This document shows positions 12,901-25,992 of a DNA stretch of 64,000 nt, piece after piece. The stretch lies in the NCBI GenBank assembly GCA_014338405.1, contig JTDE01000033.1:134178-198177 (forward strand), read 5' to 3'. The translations under genes and the position numbers were made by a program. The stretch is from Paragonimus skrjabini miyazakii. Taxonomy: Eukaryota; Platyhelminthes; Trematoda; Plagiorchiida; Troglotrematidae. The notes under the pieces are model-generated. The model had not been told where the DNA came from. It ran no database searches and saw only the letters and a list, made by a program, of their open reading frames with translations. Within the stretch, counting starts at the first letter, position 1. Every line of letters begins with the position of its first letter.

Positions 12901-14984
12901 GGACAGTACCAAATCTAACCTATTTGAATCTAGAGGTAACATATCACATTGTGGTAAACACGCTGCTATGGAAATGGTAATATTTTGTCGACCGCCGGTC
13001 TGTCTATTAGAGTTGTCCCGATAGTTTGTGCAATTACTCTTAAGCCGACGGAGGATGCAGTTCACAATTGTTCGTGGTCGAACGAATGGATGCAATCTTT
13101 CTGTCAGTCTCACAATATGATATACAAGCTCAAACGAGTGATCTTTAGCACCCTGTCGCAGAGTCCGTATGTTTGTCCACAAGTCTCACTCAACTCCAGC
13201 TCTTCCTTTCGTAATAAGTCCGGACGAACTTTATCTTAACTTAAAATATACCAGTGAATATGATTGCCGCACAAAGTAAAGTATGGAACAGAGGCTCTTG
13301 ACAACCACACGCTTAGGACCTTTCAGTCAAGGCGAATCAAGTGTACAATCCGTCTTTTATTGGCTGTCGTTTGGAGGCAATTTTTAGATGGAAGACTACT
13401 CACATATGATCGAAACCGACCGGTTTGGTCATTCTGGATATACACTACATTAGTAAGAGCATCGCTTAAGTTTGGCACTTAAGTTCAAAGGGAATTGGCT
13501 AAAAAGCTTATCAGACTATAAGGTGTGAATGATGTTCAGTTTGTGACCAATCAAATCCATCAACTTAACTGATCATAAATTGGTAAACAAACTGGACGGT
13601 AGATAAATGCACATTCTTGAAGCTTATTTTGGTCATTTTTTCTTTATCTTTCCAACAGCCGAAAAGTATGTGACTTCTTTTCCGGGCAGTGAATATTCAG
13701 ATCAATTTTCATTTTCAGTGTACAACCTGCTAGTTCACCGTAATCGAAGGCTGACTGTAGGATGAGAAGACAATCGATGGGAAGCAACTGTCTAATGTAG
13801 GTTTGCTGGGTTTGGTTAACGGTGAACTGAGATACGTAATTAGTTAGCTCCTTCTAACATAATGTAACATTCGATACCGTCAACAAAGTGACCTATGATA
13901 ATGTAGAATGCATTTATGTATGGTGACATAAACGTGGACTGGCCATTCAGCATAGTACACTGACTGCTGTTAGGCAGTCAATTAGAATGTCACCTACTGG
14001 CGGCAAAATTTGTGATTACCTCGCATGCGACTAGTTGGTCACGATACTAATTCATTCCTCTCCGGACAAACACAACCAGGAAAAACTCCATCTGGATTTC
14101 CAGTCCCAGGTAGCCTAAAAAATAAACATTCAAGTGGTTGTCTAAAACCCAACGGGAAATGGCCGATTTTCTCTCTCTCTACGACTACATCACAACTAAA
14201 CATCGTTAGCAAATTTCGTGGGTGCCAACAGTCCAAAATATGGGAACAAACTAAATGAATTTACTGTGCCATGTAAGGGCGTGGTCAGGGCGAATCGGTC
14301 AATATATCCAGGTTGCTTGTTGATACTTGTTTCAGAAATGCCTATTGAATTCGATGGTAACGGAATTCACGACTTCGCACTCAAAGTAACTTGTTTAGGC
14401 TAGAAATACAAATTTTCCGACTGCATAACGACGGTTAGGCTAATAGTTACCATGGCTTCAAGATGATTAGATCTCCACTACGGGAGTTGAGGATTTAATT
14501 ACGAAAAAACGTGCACAAGTTGTACCTCTGTTATTTGACATCAAGTGACTGTGTCATATGCTGTAGAGATAGACAAAGTTGAAAGGATGATTTCAGACAA
14601 AACACCGCAACTGCAGTCAATAGACTAACTGCAATAGAATCATAGTATGAATCAATTAATGGGTGTAATTATTTTTTAAATGTCACTTGATAGCATGGTT
14701 ACAATTTATCCCATACAACGACAGGCGTACAATTCAGAAGAAAATGCACGGTGATTTTATTCAAGTGGCTTTCGATAATACATTGTTTTTCTTGTCTAGT
14801 TGCTTAGTTATCCATGAAGAGAAATCGCTAAAATCGAATTTATGGCAACTTAAAAAAATCGAGCCAAATTGCTTGTCGCTGAAATCTTTACGCCAAGTGA
14901 TTCTGAGACATTCGGTCCTGAGTTCGTAGACTGAAGTAGTCTGACTCTGTTTTTTTTTCAATTTGAAAAACGGGTAACGTTATT
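6935..14984. other. 8 kb with no recognised gene or element
   Basis: I see no transposon motifs, RNA genes or paired splice sites that I would defend. The longest open frame is 12724-13182 on minus (152 codons, TTG start). It has no recognisable motif and an in-frame stop two codons upstream. Another frame at 10404-10658 plus is rich in charged residues but equally anonymous. Confidence 0.45.
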
Positions 14985-15500
14985 AAGAACGAAATCCGAG
15001 TCTAGTGCTTCTTTTCGAAGTGGGCTAGCCGAAACGCTCAGTTGAATGCAAAGACTGCGATTAAGTGTGAGTGGTGTTCAATTTTGAAATAACCTAAATC
15101 CCCGAACCTTCAACACTTACTCAAACCGTGCTCAGTTGGTTCAGTGCAGACAGTAACCTCAACCTAACTGAGAAGTCCTGATCATGGGGTTATCGATTGA
15201 ATAGAACAGCGTGATTCTGTTCATTCTTCCTTCGAAATGATCGGGCAAGCTGAACATTATTTGGTCATACCAATTGTGAGGTGACTGGCATTATGGTTAA
15301 TACGCTAGGCTCACAAGCACGAGGATCAGAGTGCGAACTCCGATCGGGACAAGACTATGCACTACTGATGAGCTTCGATAAGAGCAAAACTCGAGTCTAG
15401 TAATTTCTTTTGAAGTGGGCTATCCGAAGGACATATCTGAGTACGAAGACTGCGATCAAGTGTTGGTGGTATTAAATTTTTGAATAATGTCATACTTCCA
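14985..15500 (+). mobile_element. hammerhead short element, more than one unit long (second subgroup)
   Basis: The block begins with the 3' half of a ribozyme (GAAAUCCGAGUC UAGUGC, about 14990-15008). It runs through a complete unit and then through a second ribozyme at 15359-15403. The two cleavage triplets are 395 nt apart. After the second ribozyme the sequence again matches what followed the first (TTTCTTTTGAAGTGGGCTA ... GACTGCGATCAAGTG). The internal part (GAAATAACCTAAATCCCCGA ... GGTTATCGATTG) is shared with 51142-51566. This is a head-to-tail arrangement of one unit plus part of the next. Confidence 0.7.
15359..15403 (+). ncRNA. hammerhead motif with G12 changed to A
   Basis: Stem I GCACUA, core CUGAUGA, stem II GCUUC/AGAGC around a GAUA loop, then AAAA where GAAA is required, then CUCGAG, GUC and UAGUAA. 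G12 is the general base in hammerhead cleavage, so the motif should be inactive. Confidence 0.65.
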
Positions 15501-16889
15501 TTGACTGCAACACACTGGACAGCTAATCCGGCGTTAACTCAGCAGCGTGACCTTTGTCATTACGAGGAACAATAAATGAACAGTTCATCAGTTTGGATGG
15601 CATATTATTTATTTGGACAGATGCGACCCACTCGGCACAGACGTAGACAGGAAAATCGGGGCTCGAACCAATGAACTTAAGATTTTCCGTTGTTTACAAA
15701 ATAAAACTACCTTGTCTCAAACTTTCCATATTAATAGAACCTACAGAAGACTGTAAGGGCTCAATAAAGAAATAGTTGAACTGTCTACTCCGGCTTATCA
15801 TACAATGACCTCTCACCATCACATATGTGACTATATATATTACCACCACTGCACACAGAACACTGTGTGTTGGCTTCAGTTAATCAAGCCAACACATACG
15901 AATTTGTGTTAGTTCTGAATCAGTACATCAGTACACCTAACGACCTACATGGTTGTTGTGTTAGAGATCGCTTATTGAAGCAGAATAGTATGAACGCAAA
16001 TCTGAAAGCTACTTGCCCCCCTCCCTTTATTCAGACATTGCCTGAATGCGTATAACAACATAAAAGAAGCAAGTATTGCCGGGAAAATACTTGTACATTT
16101 AACACTGCTACAGTAAATTCATTACATCGGCATTCTTCAAACTGATAGTAATATGAACAGTGCAGATTACGACTCACCAGTAGAGTAGCCAACCGTAAAC
16201 AACTGCAATTTTCTCTGAGCAATGACCACCTCTAGCAGATACGAATGTGCGACCAAATCAAAATGACTGCTTGATTTTGTTTGTCAGTGGACCAATCACA
16301 TTGTTGCTCTGATGACCCAATCAGATTGATCGGAAATATTTTCGTATTCCGCTTACCGACCCTGTGACCTCGAGACGAACTACAACTTGGGCACGGGAAC
16401 AGTCAGTTGTGATTGGTTTATCTGGCACGGACTGGTGTCTGGTTTGCCTTATGATCGTTTCGGTGACTCATCAACCCCATTGTCGTTGGGCTAGGTCGTA
16501 GACCAGATGCGCGTGTAGGTTTGATCGCATCTGGGTTGGTTGGACTGCCTTGTAGAGACCACCAGGCCCTCCACCCAGGGTAACATTGGAAGTGGTGTGG
16601 TAATCATCTGTGCCGTTATTCACGCCTGACCGAACGGGATAGTAAGGCCCTGGACTAACGATATATTCCCCCTGTTAGCGGAAGCGAATCGGCTGTTCGG
16701 CTCGATATTGTCACATTGTCACAGATTTTAATTTGGGAACAACTATTCGCAACATCATTAATTATGATGTACGCTTTTTTGTACATGTTTCATGAAGTAT
16801 TTTGCAAACGGTCTGCCGTTATGCACTCGATGCTGTTTTAGTATGTAGGTTGTGTATAGATATGTATATGTGTTGTGTGTAGACGGTTT

Positions 16890-16891
<2 letters not shown>

Positions 16892-16965
<74 letters not shown>
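16892..16965. repeat. (TA)n microsatellite, about 37 units
   Basis: An uninterrupted alternating TA tract of about 74 nt. Such a tract is self-complementary and prone to cruciform formation and length change. Confidence 0.95.
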
Positions 16966-16966
<1 letters not shown>

Positions 16967-18511
16967 ATATGCAATTGTGATCAAATGACTGACTTATCTG
17001 ACGACTAAACTGCATAATGTCGATCGAGATACTGATAAAATTCTATCAATTTTTACGGTGAAATGTCGTAACAACAACTGGAAGCGAGATCTACTACGTT
17101 CGGTCAAACTTTCGATTCTGCATGTTTTGAAAAAGACACAAATTAGCTCAGCAGCGAACACAAGTTGTGTTGCAGGACGTTTCATATGAACTGAACCCGA
17201 TGTTTATGGCAGGACCAACGACATCATCCTTATGCTGAACTGTAAATTGTAGGATTTGGTCATGTCGCCGCCTGCTAGGACAGAGTCACTAACTACTTTA
17301 ATGTTGATAATCCCTTTGTGAGTTATTTTCATCGATCATCCATTTGACTACACAGATCAGTGCAGTTGTCAATCAAACAGTGTATAAAATTTGATAAAAT
17401 CAGTTATTGTTATGTTCAACCGTCAATACAAAATGTCAGCTTTTACATGTTCAGATGTTCAACCCAATTGATTACCAATCAGAGTCAACCCACTTGTATG
17501 AAAATCATGTCCAAAGTAAAGTTATGCTTGGAATGGTATAAAGAAGGCCGATTAGCTATGGCAAGAGTCTCTCAAAATTTGCCGTCGGACTTTGTAGAAA
17601 ATGTGGATACGAATAAAAGTGTGAATGTGGATATGTGTTGAGTTTCGCCCGGTCAACTTGACGGAAGTAGAATGAAGCTAGGTGGCAATACTCATATCTC
17701 TACAGGAAACTCGCTCAGTCGGAACAGCGGTCGTCAGTTGACATTGACCTAAAGAATTTCCCTTCGTGTATGCGACATACTTGCATAAAGACAATATGTG
17801 TTCGAGTACCCCTATTGTTTGAACTCACCGACAATACATAGCCCCATTCAGCGCTCAAACGTGATAGGCAAGTGTGTTCATACATATGTACATAGCCGCA
17901 CGTAGTTAATATGCTGTCTGGAATCTGCCCCACAATCGTTTGTGTGTAGTGCTCAGGTTATTTTCTTCCATTCTTCATTAAAGTCAAATGGTGCTCTTTT
18001 GATTTTCGCACACAGAATTGAAATCTAAACCATCACTCCGGTTGAGTTAACCAGAAATATCACTGAGTACTTAGGCAATTGTGAGTCATTTTTAAGATAA
18101 GTTGCGTCTGTTAAGAGCACAAATTTTAATTATACAACTACTAGTTACAAGTCTACTCGACGATGATGGAGCAGGTATTCCAAATCATAAGTTTGCTGGT
18201 GGACATTCCCATTGAGAAAAAGATTTATTCAACTCCTGTTAATGACTAAAGTATACCTTCCTTGCCTAGTGTTGTGATGCAGCCCGCCTCATGTCTATTA
18301 TCTTAATCCGACAAGATTCTCTAACAAGTATATAATGCGGACTGTTGTGTAACAGGCAGCTTCGGTTGTGAGTAGTACAGTGCGCACATTTGAGAACTAA
18401 AGAGCAAGTATAAACGCCGGAAAGACGATAGACCAGAACCGGCTATTGGAATAGTGTGTATGCACTATAGTGGACGTTCCATCAGGGCGAACGACAATGT
18501 ACTGTTACCCA

Positions 18512-18532
18512 GTGTGTGTGTGTGTGTGTGTG
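18512..18532. repeat. (GT)n microsatellite
   Basis: About ten GT units in a row. Confidence 0.9.
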
Positions 18533-19754
18533 AATGCACGTCAGCCATGCAACTGAGTGTGCGCGTTCGTAGTCCTATGTTATAGCATGGCCTGTACGGT
18601 TTTTCATGCAATAAACAAATTCACACGCTAAGCGTCTCTTTCGGTCACAACAAAGGTCAATCATTATTTCTATCCTATTTACCAAAAAAGCAAAAAGCGA
18701 GCCAGACAGACTCCAAAGTTGTTGGATAAATCCGAGAAAACTCACTCGACACAAGAGTGTTAAGTTGTTGATGCAATCCACTTTAGTGTACGGGCGGCTT
18801 TAGAGCATAATTTTATTGATCTACTGACGAACCATTCTGAATCAGATGAGCCCTGCCTATATTGCGAATAACCAGGCCAGAGTGGAGTTCAGACGGCAAC
18901 GTGTTCTGGGACAAGAACTGTCAATTTGGTGGTGGATATATACTTAAAAATGAATTCTACTCATTCGGATATAAATATTTACACTTCAATGTCTGTAGTT
19001 CATTGTACACATTTTGTGAAACCGTAGTTCTCTACAGGTTAGGTTTTACTTAGTTATGGTAACCCTTGTCTCAGTTGAAGTGTTCTTTTCAAAGTAATCA
19101 TTGACCAGCTGAATCCTGTAAATAGGACAACCCAAAGTTGACTGCACAAATTTTTTTCCATGCGTGCGAAGTTAGTAGGATCAGTTTACCTGCTCTAGAT
19201 ACCCACCCTATACCAGAAAAAAGGATATCAGTCTACATGAAAAATGTTGACAAATTCGTCTCCAACCCATTGATCTGAAAACTATTCCATTTAAACAGTC
19301 AGTGAAAAAGTAAGCCGGCTAAAACTCATCCACCAGGAATCTGTCAGTCTGTGAGGAACTGTAGACGTAATGCAACAGTTTCATTAAAACCTAACATTTG
19401 CATATGTCAGCTACTGTTTGGCCACATCACGCAACCGCACTGGCAAAAATGGATGTCGCAACAAATGGATGGGTGCAACAGTGGAACTATAAATCGTTTT
19501 ACACATGGGTTTGTTCAGCGACCAAATACCAGCTTCGGAGTCCCAACCGTTAGTACCCATAATCCAACAACCATTAATTCATTTCGATAAAATCAAATGA
19601 GAATACGGACTGTTAGTCTCCGTGTCTCAGGTGACTTATCTCATCCTGAGAATCCCGGCAAAGAGCAGCAGCTAACGAAAATCATCTGATTTCACACCAA
19701 AGTTCCTATTCGTATTTTTCTCCGGTTACTACATTACCCAATTAAGTATGCCCG

Positions 19755-20080
19755 ACTGTGTATTCACGAGTGGTTAGTGGCTGAGCGTTCTTATATATTA
19801 TAATTCGGTCGTGCCTAATGTGATGTCAATGGCGCAGTGGTCAACACGGTTGCCTTATGGAAGAATGGCCGGAATTAAAGTTCCAGTCGTGACAAGAATA
19901 TATACTACTAACGAGCCCTAACAAGAACGAAGTTTGGGTCTAATGCTTCTTTTCGAAAGAAGCTGACTGGAAAGTCTGTGGGAATGTGACAGTTGCCATC
20001 ATTTTTGTGGGATGTTTAATATACGTGAAAACCAAAAGTCCATATTACTCATCAGTAATTAGAAATAGACTCGTTAGAGT
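19755..20080 (+). mobile_element. tRNA-like short element with dead hammerhead (copy 4)
   Basis: It includes the extended 5' part (GGCTGAGCGTTC ... AATTCGGTCGTGCCTAATG), the A-box-like TGGCGCAGTGGT, and B-box-like AAAGTTCCAGTC. The ribozyme remnant lies at 19902-19946: CUAACGA replaces CUGACGA (G5 lost) and GAAG replaces GAAA. The 3' part ends near ATTACTCATCAGTAATTAG. The copy stops about 40 nt before the gypsy fragment. Confidence 0.7.
19902..19946 (+). ncRNA. degenerate hammerhead motif
   Basis: Core substitutions at G5 and A15.1 should abolish cleavage. Stem II pairing is largely lost. Confidence 0.5.
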
Positions 20081-20114
20081 TCATTTAGGCTAAAGGAGGA
20101 CAATTTAGGAAGCG

Positions 20115-20850
20115 TATAGTGCATCAAATTCTCCCCTCATGGTAAAGAAGTCCAGTTTAAAATTACGATTTTGGGTCGACATCAGAAAATCCAACGAGGT
20201 TACTATCGGCAAACTCAAAAATAGCGGCACAAATGGCGGTGTTACCGTTTCGCGAAAATCAGTCAGCGCGTGGGCCAACCACTGCCAGGAACGTTGTAAA
20301 CGACTGAGGCTGTTCCAATGCCTTTGTGACAAAGGATGTTGAGATAGCTTCTTGGTCGATCTGGCCCTTAAAACCACTTCATGAGGAATGTAACGACACC
20401 ACCAACCTCGTGAAATAATTACTGTAGAAGAATTGTCAGTTTCAATGAACAGAAGGATCTAGTCAGGCTTATGTAAAATCCGTCAGCTAATGAGGAAAGG
20501 ATAACTAACTATGAAGTCGCGATTGTCCGGAGAGAACTTTATTGTACCGACAGACGCAAGTGGTTCTGAGATCATAGTCTTATTGAAACAAGAGCAGAGT
20601 TTTCTGGAACACGCCAGTCAAACTTTGAATCCCAGCCTGCCGCAAGTATTTTTTGACAGAAAAGGAAGGTATAATGGCAATTTCTACCTTAGAAAAATTG
20701 GATCTATACTTGCCGGACTGGGTTTTCTGTGTAAAGACAGACCACACACTTTTAGAGTGGATCAAATCAATGAAGCGCCTTTAAGGAAAGCTGGTTTGTT
20801 GGTCTATGTGAATGCGGAAGTACGGGTTTACAACCACCCGTTTGCCTGAG
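20115..20850 (+). pseudogene. decayed Ty3/gypsy-type polyprotein: RT start and RNase H
   Basis: 20139-20342 contains MVKKSSLKLRFWVDIRKSNE, matching the conserved LVKKKDGSLRFCVDYRKLN block that opens gypsy reverse transcriptases. 20511-20849 contains IVPTDASGSEI ... EHASQTLN ... RPHTFRVDQ, matching the RNase H landmarks TDAS, YASRTL and the F..RTDH strand. These landmarks lie only about 127 codons apart, where a complete element has roughly 220. The middle of RT, including the YLDD catalytic site, therefore appears deleted. Frameshifts and stops interrupt the rest. It is a dead fragment, inactive for transposition. Confidence 0.6.
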
Positions 20851-20893
20851 AGGAGGAAATACATCCACGGGCTACTCTGCTAGAATATAACAT

Positions 20894-21165
20894 TTGACCA
20901 AGTCCCACAATAAAACTACAAGAGCTAACAATATCGAGCTGAGGCACGGTCCAACATGTTGTAACTTGTGCAAAAGGAAAAAGCCGCGTTCCGAGAAGTG
21001 GCTGATAAAACTTCTGGCGAAAGGGAGACTTGTAGAGAGTGGAGAACATCCGCGAAAGAAAGCATGGAGATCATATTGGTCAGTCTTACGTTTGAGCAAT
21101 GTTGGGATCTTAAGGTGACAACTGCAGGAAAGAGTAAGCTTGCCGGAAGTGTCAGCAGAGTTTAG
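20894..21165 (+). pseudogene. possible continuation of the gypsy fragment
   Basis: Two overlapping frames follow the RNase H remnant. One has CCNLCKRKKPRSEKW, which could be the CxxC half of an integrase zinc-binding region, but the preceding histidines are not seen. The assignment rests mainly on position. Confidence 0.2.
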
Positions 21166-23137
21166 ATGAACATTTGTGAGAGAGTGCCGTCATCCGGCTC
21201 GCATTGGGTCTCCAACTTCAGCAAAGGTTGAAACAAGCAACTTACTGGTCGGGGGCGAACGATGATATCATCATTTGAATCCTGGTTTATCAATACTTTT
21301 AGCTCCCATAGGACAGTGGCCACTTCTATCATGATCTTGTTCAATTAATTCTTGGCAGTAAAATCGAGGTAAAATCGAGGCCACTTTTCGTGACGGGCGT
21401 GTTTCTGTTAATCACTTCTGGCAACCACTATATCGCTTTTTGACAGAAAGTTTCACAAGATAGGTCGAAATGGCCGTTAAACCTGAAAGTGCTTTTTGCA
21501 GAGCCACGAAGACTTACAGCAATCCAGATCTTTCGATTCTACAAAACAAACTGACGACTCAAGGCCTCCTCTCTGAAAGTGAACGGTCTCGGAACTGTGT
21601 GAAACACTTAAGAATTATGAGAGTTTATACACTACTTCAGCCCCAGTAAAACAGATTCAGCGAAATACACAGTTGCACAAGCTAAGAGTGATTAGCGACT
21701 GAAAGATGGGGTTAGAAATAGATGGTACTACTGATCTTGCTCGCCCACCACTCCTTATCATAAAACATAACAAAGAAATCACCGGTGGATTTAATGTGTG
21801 AGCGAATGATTTGATTGGCGGTAGATCGGAGAATTGGTTTTCGGGGTGGACAACGAATGGGCGCTCACCAGGTAAGTAAAGTGTATGAGTAGTCTAGTTA
21901 AATCTTCAGAACTGCGCAGAAGGCTGCTAAGGAACAATCAATCAAAAAATTGTCCCGTCGATTTGCTGTGTTCAGAGGCCGATGATGTTTAGATACAGGA
22001 ATAGACCTGGATGACTGAAGGGCCTGACAACTCGGAAGGTACCGTATAGGTGAGTGGAAGGCCAAAGCCCAGTAAATTTGACCAGGATCGAGAAGCATCA
22101 GCATCAGGTTCACGATAGCCAAACAGCGTGATCTCGTGGTCCGAAAGGAACACATGCCATGGGTGTCTGTACCGACATTGTCGGCATACAAATTCTGAAA
22201 AGAGTGAAGACAACTTTTATGACTTTTACTGTATCTGGAGTAAGTTTTACGCCTGGGGGGGGACCACAGTGAAGAAAAACGACCAAACTAGACCATTTGT
22301 GAGTGGTCAGGAAAATGCACTCATTCATGTATTGAAATGTCGCGAAGAAATATGTGAGGTACTTGACAACGGTCTGGCAGGAAATGAGATTCTCCACACG
22401 CTATGTAGCTAGTGACACATGGATTGCTCAGGGAATACCATTATCTACAAATGAATGCTCATTCCTGTTGTATCATTATGCAGTTAACACTCGTCTCGAC
22501 TAACTGATTTAATTATCCATACAATAGTCTCGCTCTTAGCTCACAAAACCATCATTGTCCAGGATAACGTGCAATCTGTGATATCAGCCTAATTGAAAAC
22601 ATGATAAAAGGTAGATCGTTGTGAGTCAACATGACAATTACGGCTGTTCCCTACACGATTACTCGCCCCAAGCATTGATCACATGCGACTGGGACTGAAC
22701 ATTTATACACGATAATTTGACGAAATTCGTTGTACGGTTGGGAACACAATGATCAATATTCTCGTTAATCAAACACTAAGGTTGGAATTTAAATCCTAGT
22801 TAAGGGAAGAATATATGCACTGTTCTGGAGTACTGCTGTGATCAACACTCACTAAATGTTTCCTCTCGGGAACAGATGACCAAACTGTTTATCTGAATGG
22901 AATTGGCCTAACAAGATATGAACACTATACAATCTGTAGTGGAGAAATCCCCGGATGTTTACCAGTAATCAAGGGACCAGTCAATCTCGTGACCTTAGCT
23001 TGATCTATAATTGCTGATTACATGATAATCGATTGGAATCAGCGTGTTTTCTCTTGAGTTGAACCAGCAACCCGAGCACCACTCACGATAAATTGCGATT
23101 GAACGGTTAGATATGTTAACTGAGTGAAATCCATCGA
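21166..23137. other. no gene recognised; one half of a dispersed repeat pair
   Basis: Apart from the repeat at 21990-22160, nothing is recognised. Overlapping minus-strand frames at 21898-22397 follow that repeat and are not convincing as a gene. Confidence 0.4.
21990..22160 (-). repeat. dispersed repeat shared with 55800-56000
   Basis: CATCAGCATCAGGTTCACG on plus matches CATCAACATCGGGTTCACG in the 55.9 kb region, and the neighbouring GTCCGAAA/GTCGGAAA also agree. On minus both read FxSD...YREPDxD, which hints at a common decayed protein that I cannot name. Confidence 0.3.
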
Positions 23138-23340
23138 TAACCGGATGGTGCAGTGATCAACACGGTTGCTTCATCATCACGGGGGCTGAAGTTCAAATCC
23201 CAGCAATAGCAATTTTTAAAGACAGCGAAACTCTTGTCTAGTGTGTCGTTAAGACGAGGTCTGGATGAAACGTACTTCTGACTTTAAAAGATGCAGTTAG
23301 CTAGGATTGATGTTCAGATTAACTAAATGAGATCCACCAA
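23138..23340 (+). mobile_element. hammerhead short element with ribozyme core deleted (copy 5)
   Basis: A-box-like TGGTGCAGTGATC and B-box-like AGTTCAAATCC are about 45 nt apart. They are followed by GACAGCGAAACTCTTGTCTAGTG, where GAAA and the GUC triplet survive but the CUGANGA half and stem II are missing. The 3' part is diverged. Confidence 0.5.
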
Positions 23341-25877
23341 CTATAAGTCAGCATAACTTGTTTACTATTGTCATTTCTGAAACATCGTTTATAAACTGTC
23401 ACTTTTTCGTATGAACGGAGTTGAAATCCGCCTCGAATTAATGCATCAACCTTGGTTTAGTTATCGCCACTGAGCTTCTGAAGCATAACTTCATAATGAT
23501 ATCGGAGACGAACTGTGCATCATGTACAGATCAGACAAGTCTATCGATCTGTTGTTCTACTTTTCTAATCAAGCTGAAACATTTGTTACGGTGTACCACT
23601 GTGGATGTTACGAATGTCTAACGAAAATTCCTCAGCTGTGGTTATTTCTCACGTCGACCCTATGCTTGTGACCTGGTGGGTTAGTTGGATATATATGTTT
23701 CACACAACCGGTACGGAACCCATCAGATAAACATCCGTATATGTTCAAAAGTCAATGCCGTCGTGGACGGATCAGCTTGCGTTCGGCTTCACTTATCTAA
23801 CACTGTCAATCAAATACGCTTTAATCCTCAGAGGTGGTCGGTTACCGGAAGTTCATCAAGTGGATTCAGACAGCCTATTTTAACTCTAGACGCGTACATG
23901 CACATCCACACCCGAGCACGGATGATTCACATATTGACCGTTATCCTGGTTGGCCTTAGCTTTGAGTCCATCACCTACTGTTACGCTGCGTAAGCACAGG
24001 TTCCTGAGACTTGGATGGTAAGAAAGCGGACGATTCCAGATGGAGATAGCGTGACCCGAATTATCTGGAGATCAATAGGCAGAAATGCAAACAAATAGGC
24101 TGGCCTGTGAGCGTTAGCAATCTTTTCGGTCCGGCGTGTGTGTGTGTGTATGTGTGGAATGAATCAGTGTGCGTCCACAAGCACACAGCTGACAGAGGTG
24201 AAAACGTTCTCAACCGAGTTCACTGACTTTATGGCATTAATTTAACTGGCGGATAGACGCTGGCAGGCTTACACTTTAGGTTAGGCACAAGATGGACTGA
24301 ATCTAGAAGAAAATATCAAACTAATCTACATTAAAAGTAGCGCAATTCGGACAATAAATGGCATTATTATCGGTGGAGGCTTTCGTTGGAACTACACTCC
24401 GTCTTGTGCACCATATTGATAACGACGCCATTAAGATGAATGTATCGACTAGGATTCATGACTTGTTGTGTACGAACACAGTCTCCTCATGCGAAGATTA
24501 AACAGCTAAATGTGTGAGGAGTTTGAAATCGACTTAGAGGTTTCTAACAGGCATATAAAGCTCGACGTTAGGTTCAAACTTAGTTTACCTCAGAATAGCA
24601 CGACAGGGAATAGAGACATCTATCTATGTGTAGAGGCTTGACGCTGCTATCCAACAGATCAAGTCAGCATCCTTTCGGGGTTAAGTCAGCAATCTCATTC
24701 ATAATGTATATGCTGTTCGCTCCAAGTCTATCGCTCACTGGTTCCCTCACTAGAGGTCACTACTTCAGGAGGACAGAGTTATCAAGACTGAGTTATCAGA
24801 CGGATCTCATGGCTCTTAGCAGAAAAAATATTTGTTCTTTCCAGTATGTTTCGAAGGACAGTCTTAGCGCATTGAGTCAAAAGACTGCCAGGTAAACGTG
24901 GAAACCCCACATCTTGGTAAGTTTGCACTAGCGACACGGCATTTGCTGCATCATCTGAAACATGAATTCCTGCATAGAGATAGAAAATTTAGAGTCCAGA
25001 CTTCCCTGATCACTGTTAGTTCAAGTGCCTGGAAAGTTCGGAACTTTGCATTTGGTCTTCTCAATTTTTGGCGCAGTATACCAAGCAAAACATTAATAGT
25101 GAGCTTAATTTGTTTGTAGGTGAAAGTGTGGTTCAAAAGATCTTCCGATGTACTTCCATGGTCAGTCATTTCTGGCATATTTGAGATTGTTCACTTTTCG
25201 CAGTTCGCTATGAGAAGAAGTTCGTAATCGTGCGTTATGCGCTTCCGGCGCAGTTTCCTCCAAAAACTGTTGCAACATAAAGGCCACGGTCGATTACCGA
25301 TTCAGATCTTTTAAAGTGTAACAATATATGAGGGCAAATAAATAACAGACTACTGCAGGAAACAATTCAATCGTACTGATCGGTCAGCTAAAACGGACCG
25401 ACTATTCTATCGGTGTACAGCTGCTTTAATTCAGGAGAATTAGAAGACTGAATAACTTACTTTAACCTTGGCATACTTATTTTTGATATCTCCTGAGACC
25501 AAAATCACCATTCTACTGAACATTACGAAACTGTAATGTCGTAAAAAATATTTTAATGCTCTAATCGCGTCTTTTAATGTAACTATTATCCGACAAAAAT
25601 ACACGTCACTTCAATCTCAGAATCAATATCATAATAGCCCGACAATCGACATCTTGACAATAGTTTAAACTTTCTTATGTACATAAAATAACCACCACTA
25701 ACGGTCATTAAACCTATTCACCGTGATCGTTTTGAACAGATCCAGTGTAAAGGCAGAAACGATTAAAAAACCGTAGTTAATTCAAATTTGTCACTGAGAT
25801 GTGTAAACTTGAAAAAGTTCTATACAAAAACGACTAACTCAAAGCAAGCAGATAAGAACTTGGAGATACCAGTCAGT

Positions 25878-25992
25878 ATGAGACAACGCAGTTTTGATTA
25901 CCACAACAAGTTCCAATGGGTGGAATATCGTCTAGCTTTGAAAGATGAGTACGTCAAAGTTACTTCCACAGTGGGATGCACAACATTTCAGG
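25878..25992 (+). CDS. possible isolated exon, product unknown
   Basis: The frame runs from an acceptor-like AGATACCAG to a CATTTCAG|GTGATG donor. It reads RQRSFDYHNKFQWVEYRLAL and then KDEYVKVTSTVGCTTFQ. No family is recognised, the acceptor lacks a pyrimidine tract, and no partner exon was found. This is a weak call. Confidence 0.15.

Larger units (their letters stand above)
15501..19754. other. non-coding stretch with microsatellites
   Basis: No gene recognised. It holds the long (TA)n tract at 16892-16965 and a (GT)n tract at 18512-18532. Confidence 0.5.

Noticed and set aside
12724..13182. 152-codon minus-strand frame
   Set aside because: TTG start, in-frame stop just upstream, no motif, no splice borders. 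A few frames of this length are expected by chance.
22780..22860. Possible degenerate hammerhead element (TATATGCACTG ... ACTGCTGTGATC)
   Set aside because: Too few matching bases and no core motif.
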